NCBI GenBank assembly: GCA_007922195.1 | Contig: ML682123.1 | Span: forward strand, 202,050 to 266,049 | Direction: 5' to 3' | Length of the DNA: 64,000 nucleotides | DNA from: Podocnemis expansa | Lineage: Eukaryota; Chordata; Testudines; Podocnemididae | In this document: piece by piece, positions 10,889 to 22,800 of the stretch | Numbering within the stretch: the first letter of the stretch is position 1 | How the letters are laid out: each line of letters begins with the position of its first letter | The notes under the pieces: model-generated | Seen by the model: only the letters and a program-made list of their open reading frames with translations | Database searches by the model: none | What the model was told of the DNA's origin: nothing | Program-made: the position numbers and the translations under genes

Positions 10889-11395
10889 TTGGGGGATGCT
10901 GCCCCACCTACTAAGGTCTCAGTTCCACTACATGAGGGGGTCTACAGCATTGCAAAAGCACAGTTGATAACCCCCTCTTCCATTCCCCCCATGTCCAGAG
11001 TTGTGGACTGGAGGTACAATGTTCCTGCTAATAAATTTTCCTTCCTCTTCAACCACCCTACACCACACTCCCTGGTGGTGGATGCAGTTAACTATAGGGA
11101 GAGACAGGCCCAACCTAGCTCCACTCCCAAAAATAAAGAGATGATGAAACTTGACCTTTTTGGTAGAACGGTTTACTCCATCTTAGCTCTACAGCTCCGC
11201 ATAGCAAATTACCACGCCCTCATGGGGAGGTATGCTTTTAACCTCTGGGGAGCACTAGAAAGATTTTGTGATATGGAGCCCAGGGAACGCCTCAGGGATT
11301 TTGAGACATTGATTGAGAAAAAGGTATTGGTCGCCAGTGGCATGTTAATGACATTGTGGGACGCATCTGTCACTGCTTCTCGCAACATAGCCTAA
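10889..11395 (+). pseudogene. DIRS gag C-terminal (LAP2-alpha-like) block
   Basis: A 168-codon frame with a Val-Asp-Trp-Arg-Tyr block near residue 39 and helix-rich sequence around FGRTVYSILALQLRIANYHAL, typical of the DIRS-derived LAP2-alpha C-terminal fold. Low-complexity Gln-rich sequence follows at 11600-11690 in another frame. I saw no sign that it is a host exon. Confidence 0.6.
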
Positions 11396-12084
11396 GCAGT
11401 GTCGATGTGCAGATCGGCCTGGTTACACAGCTCTGGTTTGTCACAACAAATGCAGCAAAACATTCAGGACCTTCCTTTCGAAGGCCCAATACTGTTTGCA
11501 GAATCTACTGATTCTAAACTGCACAGGATGAAGGACTCTAGGGCCACCCTAAAATCCCTGGGCATGTATGTGCCACGGGAGGTTAGACATTTGTTCAGGC
11601 CCCAACAGCCTCAGGAACAGTCCCAGCAGCTGCAGCAACAAAATCAAGCATGGGGGTCACAGCAGGGGTCTTGCCAGCAGCCTCAGCATTCCTGTGGGGG
11701 GCTGGAGATGGAAAGGAACCGGGTCCTCAAAAACCCAATCTTCAGCCCAGACAACCTGCCAAGGGAACAGTAGCTCCTGATTGGCCAGCCAAAAACAGTG
11801 TTTATGACAAACAGTTAGAGGGCCCCTGTTCCCCTACTCAGCCCCTATTATTCAGCAATGGTTTGGCTCAGTTTCTACCTCAATGGGTCAGAATCACAAC
11901 TGACTGCTGGATATTTTGGATATGATATCCAAAGGATACTCAGTTCAGTTCAGATCCATATCCTGAGACAAGACCCCAACCCCTTGTTCATTTCTCGGGG
12001 ATCCAGAGCTAGATCTTCTACTACAAAGGGAATGCAAAAAGCTGCTCTCCCTAGTGGCCATAGAAAGGGTCAATGGGAAAAAGG

Positions 12085-13200
12085 GTTCTACTCCTGTTTT
12101 TCCTAGTTTCTAAACCAAATGCCAACCTGAGACCCATCCTGGACATCAGGGCACTAAACAAACATCCAAAGAAAATAAAATTTCATATGGTTTCCTTTTT
12201 GCAAATCATCCCTGCTCTAGATCAAGGGGATTAGTTTGCAGCCCTCAGCTTAAAGGATGCTTACTTTCACAATGCAATAAGGTCAAAGCACAGAAGGTTT
12301 CTCAGATCTGTAGTGCAAGGGAATCGCTATTAATTCATGTCCCTCCCATTAAGGCTCACCTTAGCCCCCACGGTTTTCACAAAATGTATGGTGGCAGTGG
12401 TGGCACATCTGTGGCGGTAGGGCATAAAGATTTACCCATACCTCAACAACAGTTAATAAAAGGAAAGTCCAAGCATCATGTTCACCACAGCATCTCCATG
12501 GTAAAGAGACTGTGCAATCGCCTGGGGCTTTGCATAAAGAAAGAGAAAGCCAAACCTGTTCCAACCCACAAACTAGAATTCATCGGAGCCTTACTGGACT
12601 CCAAGCAGGGCAAGGCTTCACTTCTCCATCCAGATTTTCCATCATCTCGGAACTCCACAGGACTCCAGTTACCACAGCCAGACAGTACCTGCAGTTATTG
12701 GGCCACGTGGCGGCCTCAATCTCAGTGATAAGCACAGCCCATCTAGGAATGAGATCGTTCCAGCTCTGGGTAGCCTCAGCCTTCCATCCCCAGAGAAACC
12801 TCAAGAACAAGGTATTGTTAATTCCCCACAAAGTCTTAGAAACTCTTGAAATATGGAAGGACCCACTCTTTGCCAAGGGCAGGATTCCCTTCGAGACCTC
12901 GAATTCCAGTGACTCTGATCACAGATGCATCAGACACAGGTTGGTGGGCACACATCTCAGGGGGAACTTTCAACCCAAGGGACATGGGCCCTCGTATATA
13001 AACCCCTTCACATAAATGTGAAAGAACTCAGAGCCATTCGTCTAGCTTGCCAGGTTTTTCTGGACCTGATAAAGAGGAAGACAGTCCATGTTCTAACAGA
13101 CTACACAACAACCATGTTTTACACAAACCGGCAGGGAGGAGAGCACTCCCCGATCCTCTGTGCGGAAGCCCCAGCCTTTGGGAACTCGCTCTGAAACACA
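12085..13200 (+). pseudogene. DIRS reverse transcriptase and RNase H remnants
   Basis: Around 12130-12250 one frame reads ILDIRALNKH, then a KFHMV block, then LKDAYFH, the DIRS RT start motifs, broken by a TAG near 12233. RNase H-like sequence lies at about 12915-13150, with TDAS, HINVKELRAIRLA and VHVLTDYTT spread over frames. Several stops and shifts separate the parts. Confidence 0.65.
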
Positions 13201-13763
13201 ACTTCACCCCAATAGCAGCTCTCTAGCGGGGGTGGAGAAGAGTGCAGCAGACTCACTGAGCAGAACCTTCCTGTGACACCATGAATGGTCGCTGTACACG
13301 GAGGTGATGTCCCACATCGTCAGCAGGGTGGGCCGTACCTTGAACAGGCCTATTCGCAACACATCAGAATTGGAAGTGTCGACAATTCTGTTCCCTCAGA
13401 GGATGGGAGAAGGACTCCATTGCTGATGCCCTTCTGATCCCATGGGGGGGAGGTCCACTGATGTACGCTTTCACTCTGATCCCTGTGATCTACTGCATAC
13501 TCTTAAAGATAAAGAGGGATGGAGCAGACATGATAGTGATAGCTCCAGAATGGCCCAGGCAACACTGGTTCCTGATCATGCAAGATTTGTCAATAGATAC
13601 CCCATTTCGCCTTCCTCTCAGACAGGACCTATTAACGCAGAACTCGGGCATGCTACGGCACCCGAATCTGAGATTGCTTCACCATGCCTGCACCCATCGT
13701 TTCTTCTGAAGATGATCTCACCATTCCTCCTGAACCTGGACATTTGCCTTCCAGTATTTTTTC

Positions 13764-14465
13764 CAGAGGTGGCCTTTGGTAATTGGGGGCCCTAGGCAAA
13801 GGCTCTTTATGGGGCTCCCTATGAATCCCCAATGCTGCCCTCACTGGGGCTCTGGGCCCACGTTGATGCCCTAACTGCCCCCCACACGGGGAGAAGTGGG
13901 GGCTGCGGACCACCAGGTCCAAAAGCTTTGCCGCTTACCAGCCGGTGTACCAGCCAGACTGGGCTCTCTCCAGCGGCGGTGGAGCAGCACTCCCCGCCTG
14001 CTGCCAGCCGTCCGCGTCTCCCTAGGGGGAAGGAGGAGAGCAGCCAGTGCAGCACTGTGGCTTGCCCAGAGTGGGGCGCCCTGGAGCAGCCCCCTCCAAA
14101 GAGTTCAGGTCACTTTGCCCCCAGCCACCCCACACCTGGAAGCAGCCCAAACTCTTCGGAGTGTGCCACTCCAGGGGGCCCCCCTCCCAGCAAGCCGCAG
14201 TGCTGCGCCAGCCGCTTTCCTCCCTCCCCCAGGGTACGCGTGGAGGGCTGGGAGTAGGCAGGGAATGCCATTCTGCCCCTGCTGGAGAGAGGCCAGTCTG
14301 GCAGTCAGACGGCAAAGGTTTTGGACCTGGTGGTCTTGCTGCCCTCCTCCTTTCCACCGCCCCACAAGCGCACAGGTAAGTGAAGCAGGTGGCAGCTATG
14401 TGGCCCCCTTACAGCTCGGGGGCCCTAGGTGACTGCCTGCTTCGCTTCCCCACAAGCCGCCTCTG
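13764..14465. mobile_element. Foldback hAT element nested in DIRS
   Basis: Ends are CAGAGGTGGC and GCCGCCTCTG, flanked on both sides by the exact 8-bp duplication ATTTTTTC (13756-13763 and 14466-14473). The interior is a long imperfect inverted repeat centred near 14115. For example, ACCACCAGGTCCAAAA at about 13909 reappears in complement near 14325. It is GC-rich and codes for nothing recognisable. Confidence 0.92.
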
Positions 14466-14479
14466 ATTTTTTCCAGACT

Positions 14480-14893
14480 CTCAGGTTGTGGAAAACCAAC
14501 GAAAGTGGCACACCCTGGATGTCAGACGAACACTCTTGACATACACTCAGCGTACGCACCTGTTCCACCAGTCCTCCCAGCTCTTCGTCGCCATTGCAGA
14601 GAGGAAAAGAGGACAACCAGTGACTACCCAGTGCATTTCCAGATGGATAGTGAGCTGGATTAAAGACTGCTACAGAAGGTTGGGTACACCCCTCCCAAGG
14701 AGAGTTCAGACCCACTCAACTAGAGCCCAGGCTTCTTCTATGACCTTGCTGGTACAGGTCTCGATCCAGGAGATCTGCAGAGCAGCCACATGGTTGTTGG
14801 TACATAGTTTTGCAACGCAGTACGCTATCGTCCAACAGGCAAGAGAGGATGCCACATTGGGCAGAGCCATACTCAGTGTGGGTAAGCTGTAAC
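14480..14893 (+). pseudogene. DIRS tyrosine recombinase-like C-terminal remnant
   Basis: A 134-codon frame resumes right after the nested hAT element. It includes SIQEICRAATWLLVHSFATQY followed by a terminal segment, which fits the C-terminal part of DIRS tyrosine recombinases by position and wording. Catalytic residues cannot be assigned firmly. Confidence 0.5.
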
Positions 14894-14939
14894 TCTGCCC
14901 ACCATCCTGGGTGTGGCTAGCAGTCACCTGTAACTGAAT

Positions 14940-15390
14940 GATGTGAGCAGCACTTGAAGAACAATGGTAGGTTACCGATGTAACCCATCCTTCTTCAAGA
15001 TGGGCCATTCAAAGCATCTGATGAAGTGGGATTTTCTCCCATGAAAGCTCATATGAAAAACAAATCTGTTAGTCTTTAAGTGCCACGCGACTCATTTTTT
15101 TGGGTTTTTTTTGCTTTACATACATTCAGACCCCTTACACCATCCCTGCTACTCTGCGTTGGCGAAAAAAAGGGACCGGGGGGGTCAGGGTCAGGGTCAG
15201 ATAATCAGCCACAGTTGCAGCACAGAGAGGGCGTTGGCCGCTAATCCTTACCCAACAGGCTAGGGCTAAAAGGCTTTCCGGACTACTGTGTGCTGTGACA
15301 CATAGATACCTTTAAATGAATGCATGTGAGCAGCCCATCTCGAAGAAGGACGGTTACATCAGCAACCCACCATTGTTGGCATTCTAGGAA
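14940..15390. repeat. Inverted repeats at the DIRS 3' end
   Basis: GATGTAACCCATCCTTCTTC (14968-14987) faces its near-complement at about 15338-15361, and the flanking words match as well. Such complementary terminal regions are typical of DIRS elements. Between them lie a dispersed GTCTTTAAGTGCCAC copy (about 15012-15095) and three GGGTCA units (15182-15199). Confidence 0.65.
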
Positions 15391-15599
15391 CGGCCCAGAC
15401 TCTGCAACACCTGCAGACTGACCACCTACAGGAGGAAAATGCTCCACAAGGCTCCGCTCTGCTCCCTGGAACGGATGCAATCAATTCACCCTTGGACGTG
15501 GATTCCCTGGGCCCTCATCCTGCCTGCGGCTGGATCCCCACAATTCCTACCCCAGGGCGTGTCCCAAAGTGCAACATTACGATATGATACAAAGTCACC

Positions 15600-15735
15600 G
15601 TATCAGAATCAATAGAATGGAACCAAATCATAGGGTTGGAAAGGACCTCACGAGATCATTTGAACCCAGGATCCTCTGCAGGTAAAGCAGATGTGCCAGC
15701 CCCTACACTGCATTGTTCAGGCTGTTTTTAGGGAA
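15600..15735 (-). mobile_element. tRNA-derived SINE with CR1-like tail, antisense
   Basis: Read in reverse it gives a tRNA-like head with a promoter B-box-like GGTTCAAAT and the tail word AGGTCCTTTCCAACCCTATG. It matches the sense copy at 44697-44815. SINEs of this build are known from cryptodiran turtles. Confidence 0.75.
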
Positions 15736-15983
15736 AGTCTACCATGTCAGGAAGGGAACTCATCTTTGGCTCTTGGTCTCAGCAAAACCTAAAATGCCTC
15801 GTGGGAAAGCACAGATTTTCCCCGCTTCCACTAGCATGTCCAGCGATCCTGACCCTCCTGCTTTTTCCCCCACTCACCGCGCCCCCCTAGACCGACCATC
15901 CCAGAAACCCTCGTTGAATGGGGCAGGGCCCTGGGAATGGCCAGGGGCTGGAGGGGGCAGGACCAGTGAGCCGGCTGCTCCGC

Positions 15984-15998
15984 TTTCGGTTTCGTTTC
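15984..15998. promoter_or_regulatory. Interferon-stimulated response element-like motif
   Basis: TTTCGGTTTCGTTTC contains TTTCNNTTTC, the reverse of the IRF-binding GAAANNGAAA core, plus a third TTTC. It lies about 625 bp before the CARD start codon in GC-rich sequence. The motif is seen directly; that it drives the CARD-GTPase gene is inferred. Confidence 0.6.
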
Positions 15999-16276
15999 CT
16001 CGCCCTCCGCAGTGTGAACGGAGCCCGACCCGAAAGCCGGGCGTGGGCGGCGGTGGAAGAGACGCGGCCAAATCTTTCCCCAGGTTGCAGAGCTGTGGGG
16101 CTGGCTCGGGGGCAAAGGAGGGCGAGGCTTGGGGAGCCTTTTGGAAAAGTCCCAGAGCAGCCTGTTGGTGCATGGGCTCCTCACCCTGATCCCCTGCTGC
16201 CCTATGGGCAGGGGCACCCCAATGCGGGCAGGGGCACCCCAATGCGGTGGGCAGCCCAGGAGCAGCCCTGCCCCCT

Positions 16277-16540
16277 GGCAGCCAGGGTTGGGCTCATTGC
16301 CCCATGCAGCTGTGGGGGGCGCTGTGCTGCACAAAGGCATATAGGTAGCTTTCTTGGCGGGGGGAGCGCATTCCCCTAGCACTCAGGGTTGGTCCCTTTA
16401 CCCCTGTGTGGCACTAGGGGTGCTGTGCTGCAAGGAGGCAGAGGATAGCGGTTTTGGGGGCACTTTGTTCTGGCAGTCGGGGCTGATCCCAATGTCCCCG
16501 TGCGGCACTAGGAGACGCTATGCTGCCCGTGATGATTTCC
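16277..16540. repeat. Diverged tandem repeat before the CARD exon
   Basis: About three units of roughly 100 bp share GGGTTGG(G/T)..., CCCC(A/T)GTG..., GGCACTAGG.GN..GCT and TGTGCTGC words. Two exact GGGCAGGGGCACCCCAATGC-like copies sit just upstream at about 16206-16245. Confidence 0.6.
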
Positions 16541-16621
16541 GTGTGGGTTTGAGGGCATTACAACCGCCACCTGAAATCGTTTCTCTACAAATCCCAGCCA
16601 AGCCCTGAGGAGCTGGGCCCA

Positions 16622-16892
16622 ATGGCATTCGAGACGATCCGCCAGGGACGGGAGCGACTCATCGCCCTCCTAATAACAGCCCCCGACCTCGTTTTGGATG
16701 AAGTGGCCTCACTGGGAATAGTCACTGAAGAAGATTATGAGGCCCTGGAGAAGCTCTCGGAGCCCAGGGAGAGGATCCGAAGGCTGCTGATAAAGGTCCA
16801 GAGGAAGGGGGAGCGCGGCTGTGAGCAGTTCCTGGAGTGTCTGAAGAGCCTCTTCCCAGACTTGCCTCCAGATTTACAGCCCCCAGCACACG
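16622..16892 (+). CDS. Exon: CARD domain
   Basis: It encodes about 90 residues with the six-helix CARD pattern: [12 protein letters not shown] (helix 1), [18 protein letters not shown] (helices 2-3), [11 protein letters not shown] (helix 4) and [16 protein letters not shown] (helix 5 to end). The domain fills the exon, as usual for shuffled CARD exons. The donor is ACG|GTGAGC at 16893 and leaves phase 1. The ATG at 16622 has G at +4. The frame stays open upstream to at least about 16570, and TCTACAAATCCCAG at 16584-16597 could be an acceptor, so a 5' exon or longer start is possible. Confidence 0.85.
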
Positions 16893-19800
16893 GTGAGCTG
16901 GGGACTCCCTAATCACTTCCAGTTTTGAGCTTAATTGAGTGGAAGAGACACAAAATGTGACCAGGACACAGCACCAAATGGCTGCATGTTGGTGACATGG
17001 GAACTAAAGGCTGCAGGGGTGGGGCTGGGTGTCCATACTCCTGGGTTCTATCTTTGACATTTGGTGGAGCTTTCCAAACAGATCGACCTCTGTGTCTGCA
17101 ACATTCCTTGAAACCTGAGGATTTAACCCCAAATCCCCCCATTCTGACCCTGCCCTTAAAAAATTTGTTACAGTCCCCTCACTCATGTAACATCCTTCCA
17201 CCATAGACCATAGGATTTCTTTATCTGTTTTTAACCATTTCTCTCTCTCATGAGGAAACTAAAAAGTAGGACAACAGCCAGCAGACTCAGGAAAGCAGCT
17301 GAGTGCTCAACAGGCTACAGAGACATATCCCCCTTCTTTCGTAACCAAGTAAGTGCCCTGAATTGCAAAGAAATCTGTAAGATGATTTGTTCTCATTGTT
17401 TTCCCTTTGCAGGGTGCATGACTCAGACAAATGAAGCCGAGAATCCAGAATGTGGCACATCTTCTGAGAAGAATGGAGAAGAAAATCCAGAAGCTGCCAT
17501 AACCTTGGGGAAGAATGAGCTAGAGCACCCGGGAAATGCTCTGCCACATGAGGAGAATAAACTAGAGTCTCCAGAAACCACTCTACCATGTGATGCCAAT
17601 GATCTCAAGGATCCAGAAACTGCTGTACCACATGAGGAGGATGGTACAGAGAATCCAGACTGCATCCCATCTTCCGGGAAGATTGATCCACAGAACACAG
17701 AAGATGCCATGTCCTCAGAAAAAAATGATCCAGAGAGGCCAGAAGAACCTGAAAAGTCAGAAACAGTGTTGTCCTCAGGGAAGGGACCAGTGACACCAAA
17801 TTGTGCCACATCCCCAATGCAGGATGGCTCAAAAAATTCAGAGACTGCTTTTTCCTCAAAGAAGAATGATCCAGAGAGCCCAGAAGGTGCCAGATCCCAA
17901 GAGAAGGAGGCAGCTGCTGTGTCCTCAGAGACAGCAGATTCCAAAGGTAACAGATGGGTCTCTATAGACTTGCCTGTAGGACAATATTTAAGCAGTATTG
18001 CTGGTTGTCCTGCACTGAGCACAGGACCCCAGGGGGTTCTCCTCAGCACCAGATGAAGAGGGACTAAAGGGAAGCTGTGCTAGAATGCAGTTGTAGGAAA
18101 GGTCCCGTTCTGGTGTGTTTGGATCCCTTCTGAGAACAGAAGGTGCTTTGGGCTGCATGGACCCAAATGGAAATGATTGCTCGGATGGGTTGGGGTGGGG
18201 GTGGATAGAAGGTGCTTCTCCTAATCCACACAGCTCTGTGGAGCCAAGTCAACTCAGCCAGAAACCCCATTTCACACAGCCTAGCACCTTGTGCTCAGTT
18301 CCAGCCACTTCAGCTACAAGATGGGTTCCTCCTCTATCATTTTATCAAGGCTGAAGTAAGACTTCAGGCAGTCTGGTGCACTTAAAGGGATTCATTGGGT
18401 GGAGCAAGAATCAAAAGACACTCCATAAACATTGGGCTGGACAAAGTCTGTGGCCCAGATCTACAGGCTTCAACCTTCCACTGGTCTGAACCTAGAAGAC
18501 TTTCGCTTTTATTGTTTTGTAGGGTCTGGAAATAGCCCCAGCCATGGAGAAGAAATAAGTCCCACTGCAGTCAAAGGGAATGTTGAAGGTAAGGTCTCTC
18601 CTCAGACTCTACTGACACCTCAGGGATAACTTGGGGAACTATTCAAGGATGCATGGAAAAGAACCTGGTCTGGTGGGGTAGAACAGGAGGGGTTGAGAGT
18701 CAGGACTCCTGAATTCTATCCACAGCTCTGAGAGGGGAGTGGGGTTTAGGGTGTTAGAAGAGAGGGAGACTGGGGGTCCAGGCTTCCAGGTCCTAAACTT
18801 ATCTCTGGTTGGCCGGATGGTGTTTCAGGAGAACAGGTTTGAGGGAGGGGGGCAGAGATCAAGAGGATTCTCTGGGAAGGATTCAGGCCTGGTTTAGTTC
18901 AGTTCTGCACTGGCTTAAAGGTTTGATCTGTAGTCAATAGAATTAAATCAGTTGTATGTGTCTCATAGACCTTAAGGCCAGAAGGGACCATCATGGCCAT
19001 CTAGTCTGACATTTTGCACATGGCATGCCACAGAACCTCCCCTGTCCACTTCTAGAATAGAGCATTAGCCTCTGGCTAAGTTATTCAAGTCCTTAAGTCA
19101 TGCCTGTAAACACTAAATTAGCGAGAATCCACCATTGACACTAGTTGAAATCTGCAGGTGACCCAGGCTGCAGAGGAAGGGGAAAACTCCCAAGGTCTTT
19201 GCCAATCTGACCTGGGGAAAAACTCCTTCCCAGCCCAAATGTGGTGATCAGTTAGATCCTGTCATGTGGGTGAGACCCAGCAGCTAGACACCAGGGAAGG
19301 AATTCTGCATAGTAACGCAGAGCCCTCACCATCTAGTGTCCTGTCATTGGTCATCAGGGATATTTGCTGCCGGCAGTCACGGATCAGTGATGTGCCATTG
19401 TAGGCTGTCCCATCCTCTTCATAGACTGACCAAGCTCATTCTTGAAGTTAGATAGGTTTTTTGCCCAGACTGCCCCCCTTAGGAGGTTTTTCCAGCTCTG
19501 ATGGTTAGAAACCTTCCTCTAATTACAAGCCTAAACTTGTGGCTGGCCAGTTCTGTCCATTTGTTCTTATGTCCACATTGGTGCTTAACTTAAATAATTG
19601 CTCTCCTTTCTTGGTACAGCTAGTCCTCACTTAGTGACCTACTCGTTTAGTGACCCCTCAGAGTTATGACCGGCTCTCTGATGAGTTGGTATTATGGCGA
19701 TGTACGAGAACTCGCATCAACTCTCTCAGATTACCTATATTTACAGTACACTATGCAAACTAAGTTCAGTACATTAGAGCTTAAAACATTTAAAATATAT

Positions 19801-22800
19801 ATGAAAAATGTTATAAATGATGCAAAGGTGACATTAAAACTATCTACCGATGGTTGAAAAACCCACTACCAGTAAAGTACATTATGCCTGAAATACCGGT
19901 AAGGGCTGCTCCTCGTTTAGTGACCAATTCGTTTATCAACCAGGTTTCAGGAACGGAACCCGGTCACTAAGTGAGGACTACCTGTATTTATCCCTCTGAT
20001 GTACTTATAGAGAGCAATCATATCTCCCCTCGGCCTTCGTTTGGTTAGCTTAAACAAGCCAGGCTCTTTGAGTCTCCTCTCATAAGGCAGGTTCTCCGTT
20101 CCATGGGTCATCCTAGTAGCTCTTCTCTGCACTGGTTCCAGTTTGAATTCACCTTTCTTAAACATGGGAAACCAGAACTGCACATAATATTCCAGATGAG
20201 GTCTCACCAGCGCCTTGTGTAACAGTACTAACGCTTCCCTATCTGGAAATTCACCCTGATGTACCATAGAACTGCATGAGCATTTTTCATGACCACATCA
20301 CTTTGGGGATTCGTAGTTATCCTGTGATCAGCCAGTACACCCAGATCTTTCTCCTGCTCTGTTGCCTCCAACTGGTAAATCTCCAGTTTACAGCATAAAT
20401 TCCTGTTGTTAGCGCCTATGTGCATGTCCTTGTACTTTACACTATTAATCATTCCATTGCTAATTCTCCAGTTTTCAAGGTCATCCAGATCATTATAGAC
20501 CCATCCTTGGCTGTAGTAGTAATACCTCCCAACTTTGGGCCATACATCGCACATTCCCACTTTTTGTGCTAAGGTCACTAACAAAAATGTTCAATAAGAT
20601 TGGCCCCAGGATCAATTCTTGAGGAGTTCTGCTAGTAACTTCTCTCCAGCCTGACAGTTCATCTTTCAGTGTAGTCTCCCCTTTAATCAGTTCTTTACCC
20701 ACCTTTCAGTTCTCAAATTAATCCCCATCTTCTCCAATTTCACTGATTATTCCCCCTGTGGAACTTTATCAGATGCTGCACTGAAATCCAGGAAAATTAG
20801 ACCTACTGCATTTTCCTTGTCTAAAAAAATCACATATCTTCTCAAAAAAAGAGAGAGGTTGGTCTAGCACAATCAGCCTTTGGTAAAACAGTGGGATTTT
20901 TTTATGCCAGTTATGATTTAGCTCTATGTCCTTAACTATGCTCTCTTTCAAAATTTGTTCCAGGGTCTTGCATACAAATGAGGTCAACTTAACAGCCTTG
21001 TCAATTCTCATATCCCTTTTTCTTCTCTTTTTTTTAAAAAAAAAAGTTATTAGGTATTACATTAACAATCACCCAGTCATGAGGTCTAACCCAGGGGTGC
21101 CCAAAGTTTTCAGACATGGGGGCCGCAGAGCCTGATTGGTGCAGGCCCACAGGCTGCAAAATTCTAAAACCAGTTCTTTTTGCACTATACATGATAGACA
21201 GTTATAAATTTTCAGTATATATCTATTGTACTCTTTCATCACTGCTATTTTTTGCTAGCAAATTAAACACAGGTTTTCTGTCATGCTCAATAACCTTTCC
21301 CTTACACCCCCACCTTGCACCGTCATTTCCCCTGAGTCCTCAGCCCCTTCCCTTACACCCCCGCCCTGCGCCACTGCTTTCCCCAAGTTCCGGCCCTTGT
21401 CTCACACCCCTGCCCTGTGCCGCCACTTTCCCTGAGTCCAAACACCTTCCCTCATGGCACAGCCCTGCATTGCCACTTTGCCCGAGTCTCAGACCCTCTC
21501 CTTTACACAGCTGCCCTGACCACTCTGGAAGCCATGCCATGTGGCAGGGCTCCCATCCAGAGCATGCTCTGAGCGTGCTTAGGACAGGAGATTTTCAGAA
21601 CTCCCAGGCTGGGTTGGGCTGCTCCCTGCCACAGCAGCCGTATTTTTTCTATTTCCGGCACTGCGGCTGACCTGGTTAAAATTTTTTATTTGGCAGGGCT
21701 GCGGAAAAGCTGTTTGTGGGATTCATGTGGTGTGAGGGCTGCACTTTGGGAACCTCTGGTCTAACCCCCAGGTTTAAGGATTTCTTAAAAGTCCTGCTAT
21801 TGGCTTGCAATATCATGTGCCAATTCCTTTAATGTTCTTGGATGGAGGTTACCCAGATGCACTGATCTGGTCCCATTAAAATTATTTGAGTTTGGTTTCT
21901 ATGTCAGATGTGATCACTCTACCTCCATATCCTTGTTTGGAGGATTAGGTACTGTCTAATCTGGAGGCCTCAAAGCCCTCTTGGAATCATGCCATTAAAT
22001 TGGTACAGCTGCGTGCCTCAGTTTCCACATTCACCACTCTTAGTACATGCCCAAAATTTTACTAAAATTCTACACACAGTACATTTAACTATAAAGATTG
22101 CATGCATATCAGAACCACTACTACTTAATATAACATCAGCATCAAATTGTCTTCATAGCTGGGTGCTTACAAGTATGTGCCCATACAGCACCCTTTGTTC
22201 ATGCAGTCTGGTTCCAAGGTTGATTTAACCCTTTGCCCTAACCAACCTCCTCCTGGATCCTTATGATGTTGAAATCCCAGGATTAGGGGTAACAAGAATG
22301 TGGGGAGGATCCTGCATGCCAGCTGGCCCCTTGTGGATACATTCCCCAGTTCCTGGACTATACATGTCTAGGTGGTCACTCCGTGATTCCCCTGACTAGC
22401 ACTGCATTCCTTCTTCCCTCCCTGTCCTAAGGGGCTGTCAAGTGATCCCTTTGGGCTGCTATGGTCTGCAGCTGGTGTATTCAGCACAAATGCATCAGTG
22501 TCACCTCCACAGTGAAACTGCCCTTCCTTCTGTCAGCAGTCAGGATAAAATATTACCAAACTGGATTTTCTGACATAAAGAAGCAAAGTTAATTTTCATC
22601 GTCACCTCAAGATAGCACAGTCCCCTCCTGAAAGCCAGGGTGCAGCCTGAGTATCTGTGTACAGAGACCCTGAGTCAGCCCCTCCCTCTTGGGCACCCAT
22701 CCCCCAAGTGAGTAGTGGACAGACACTCCTGCACCTACACAAATTCTTCCTTAGCCGTCATCTCTGGTTCCTGCCCTGGGGCACAGCCCTCCAGGGCCAG

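Larger units (their letters stand above)
9417..14893 (+). mobile_element. Degenerate DIRS-type retrotransposon
   Basis: Pieces in order are a gag-like ORF with a zinc knuckle, a LAP2-alpha-like block, reverse transcriptase, RNase H, and a tyrosine-recombinase-like end. The gag-like parts resemble the vertebrate LAP2-alpha C-terminal family, which is known to derive from a DIRS-like gag. Stops and frameshifts are frequent. Two hAT-type elements (10411-10597 and 13764-14465) are nested inside, and inverted repeats follow at 14940-15390. Confidence 0.75.

Noticed and set aside
9417..11395. Host LAP2 (TMPO) gene
   Set aside because: Linked to DIRS reverse transcriptase and recombinase remnants in order, so it is the element's own gag.
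13896..14432. Open frame of 178 codons on the plus strand, and minus-strand partners
   Set aside because: Entirely inside the foldback hAT element; a product of GC-rich sequence.
15182..15199. GGGTCA repeats as an interstitial telomere
   Set aside because: Only three units, and the unit is not TTAGGG.
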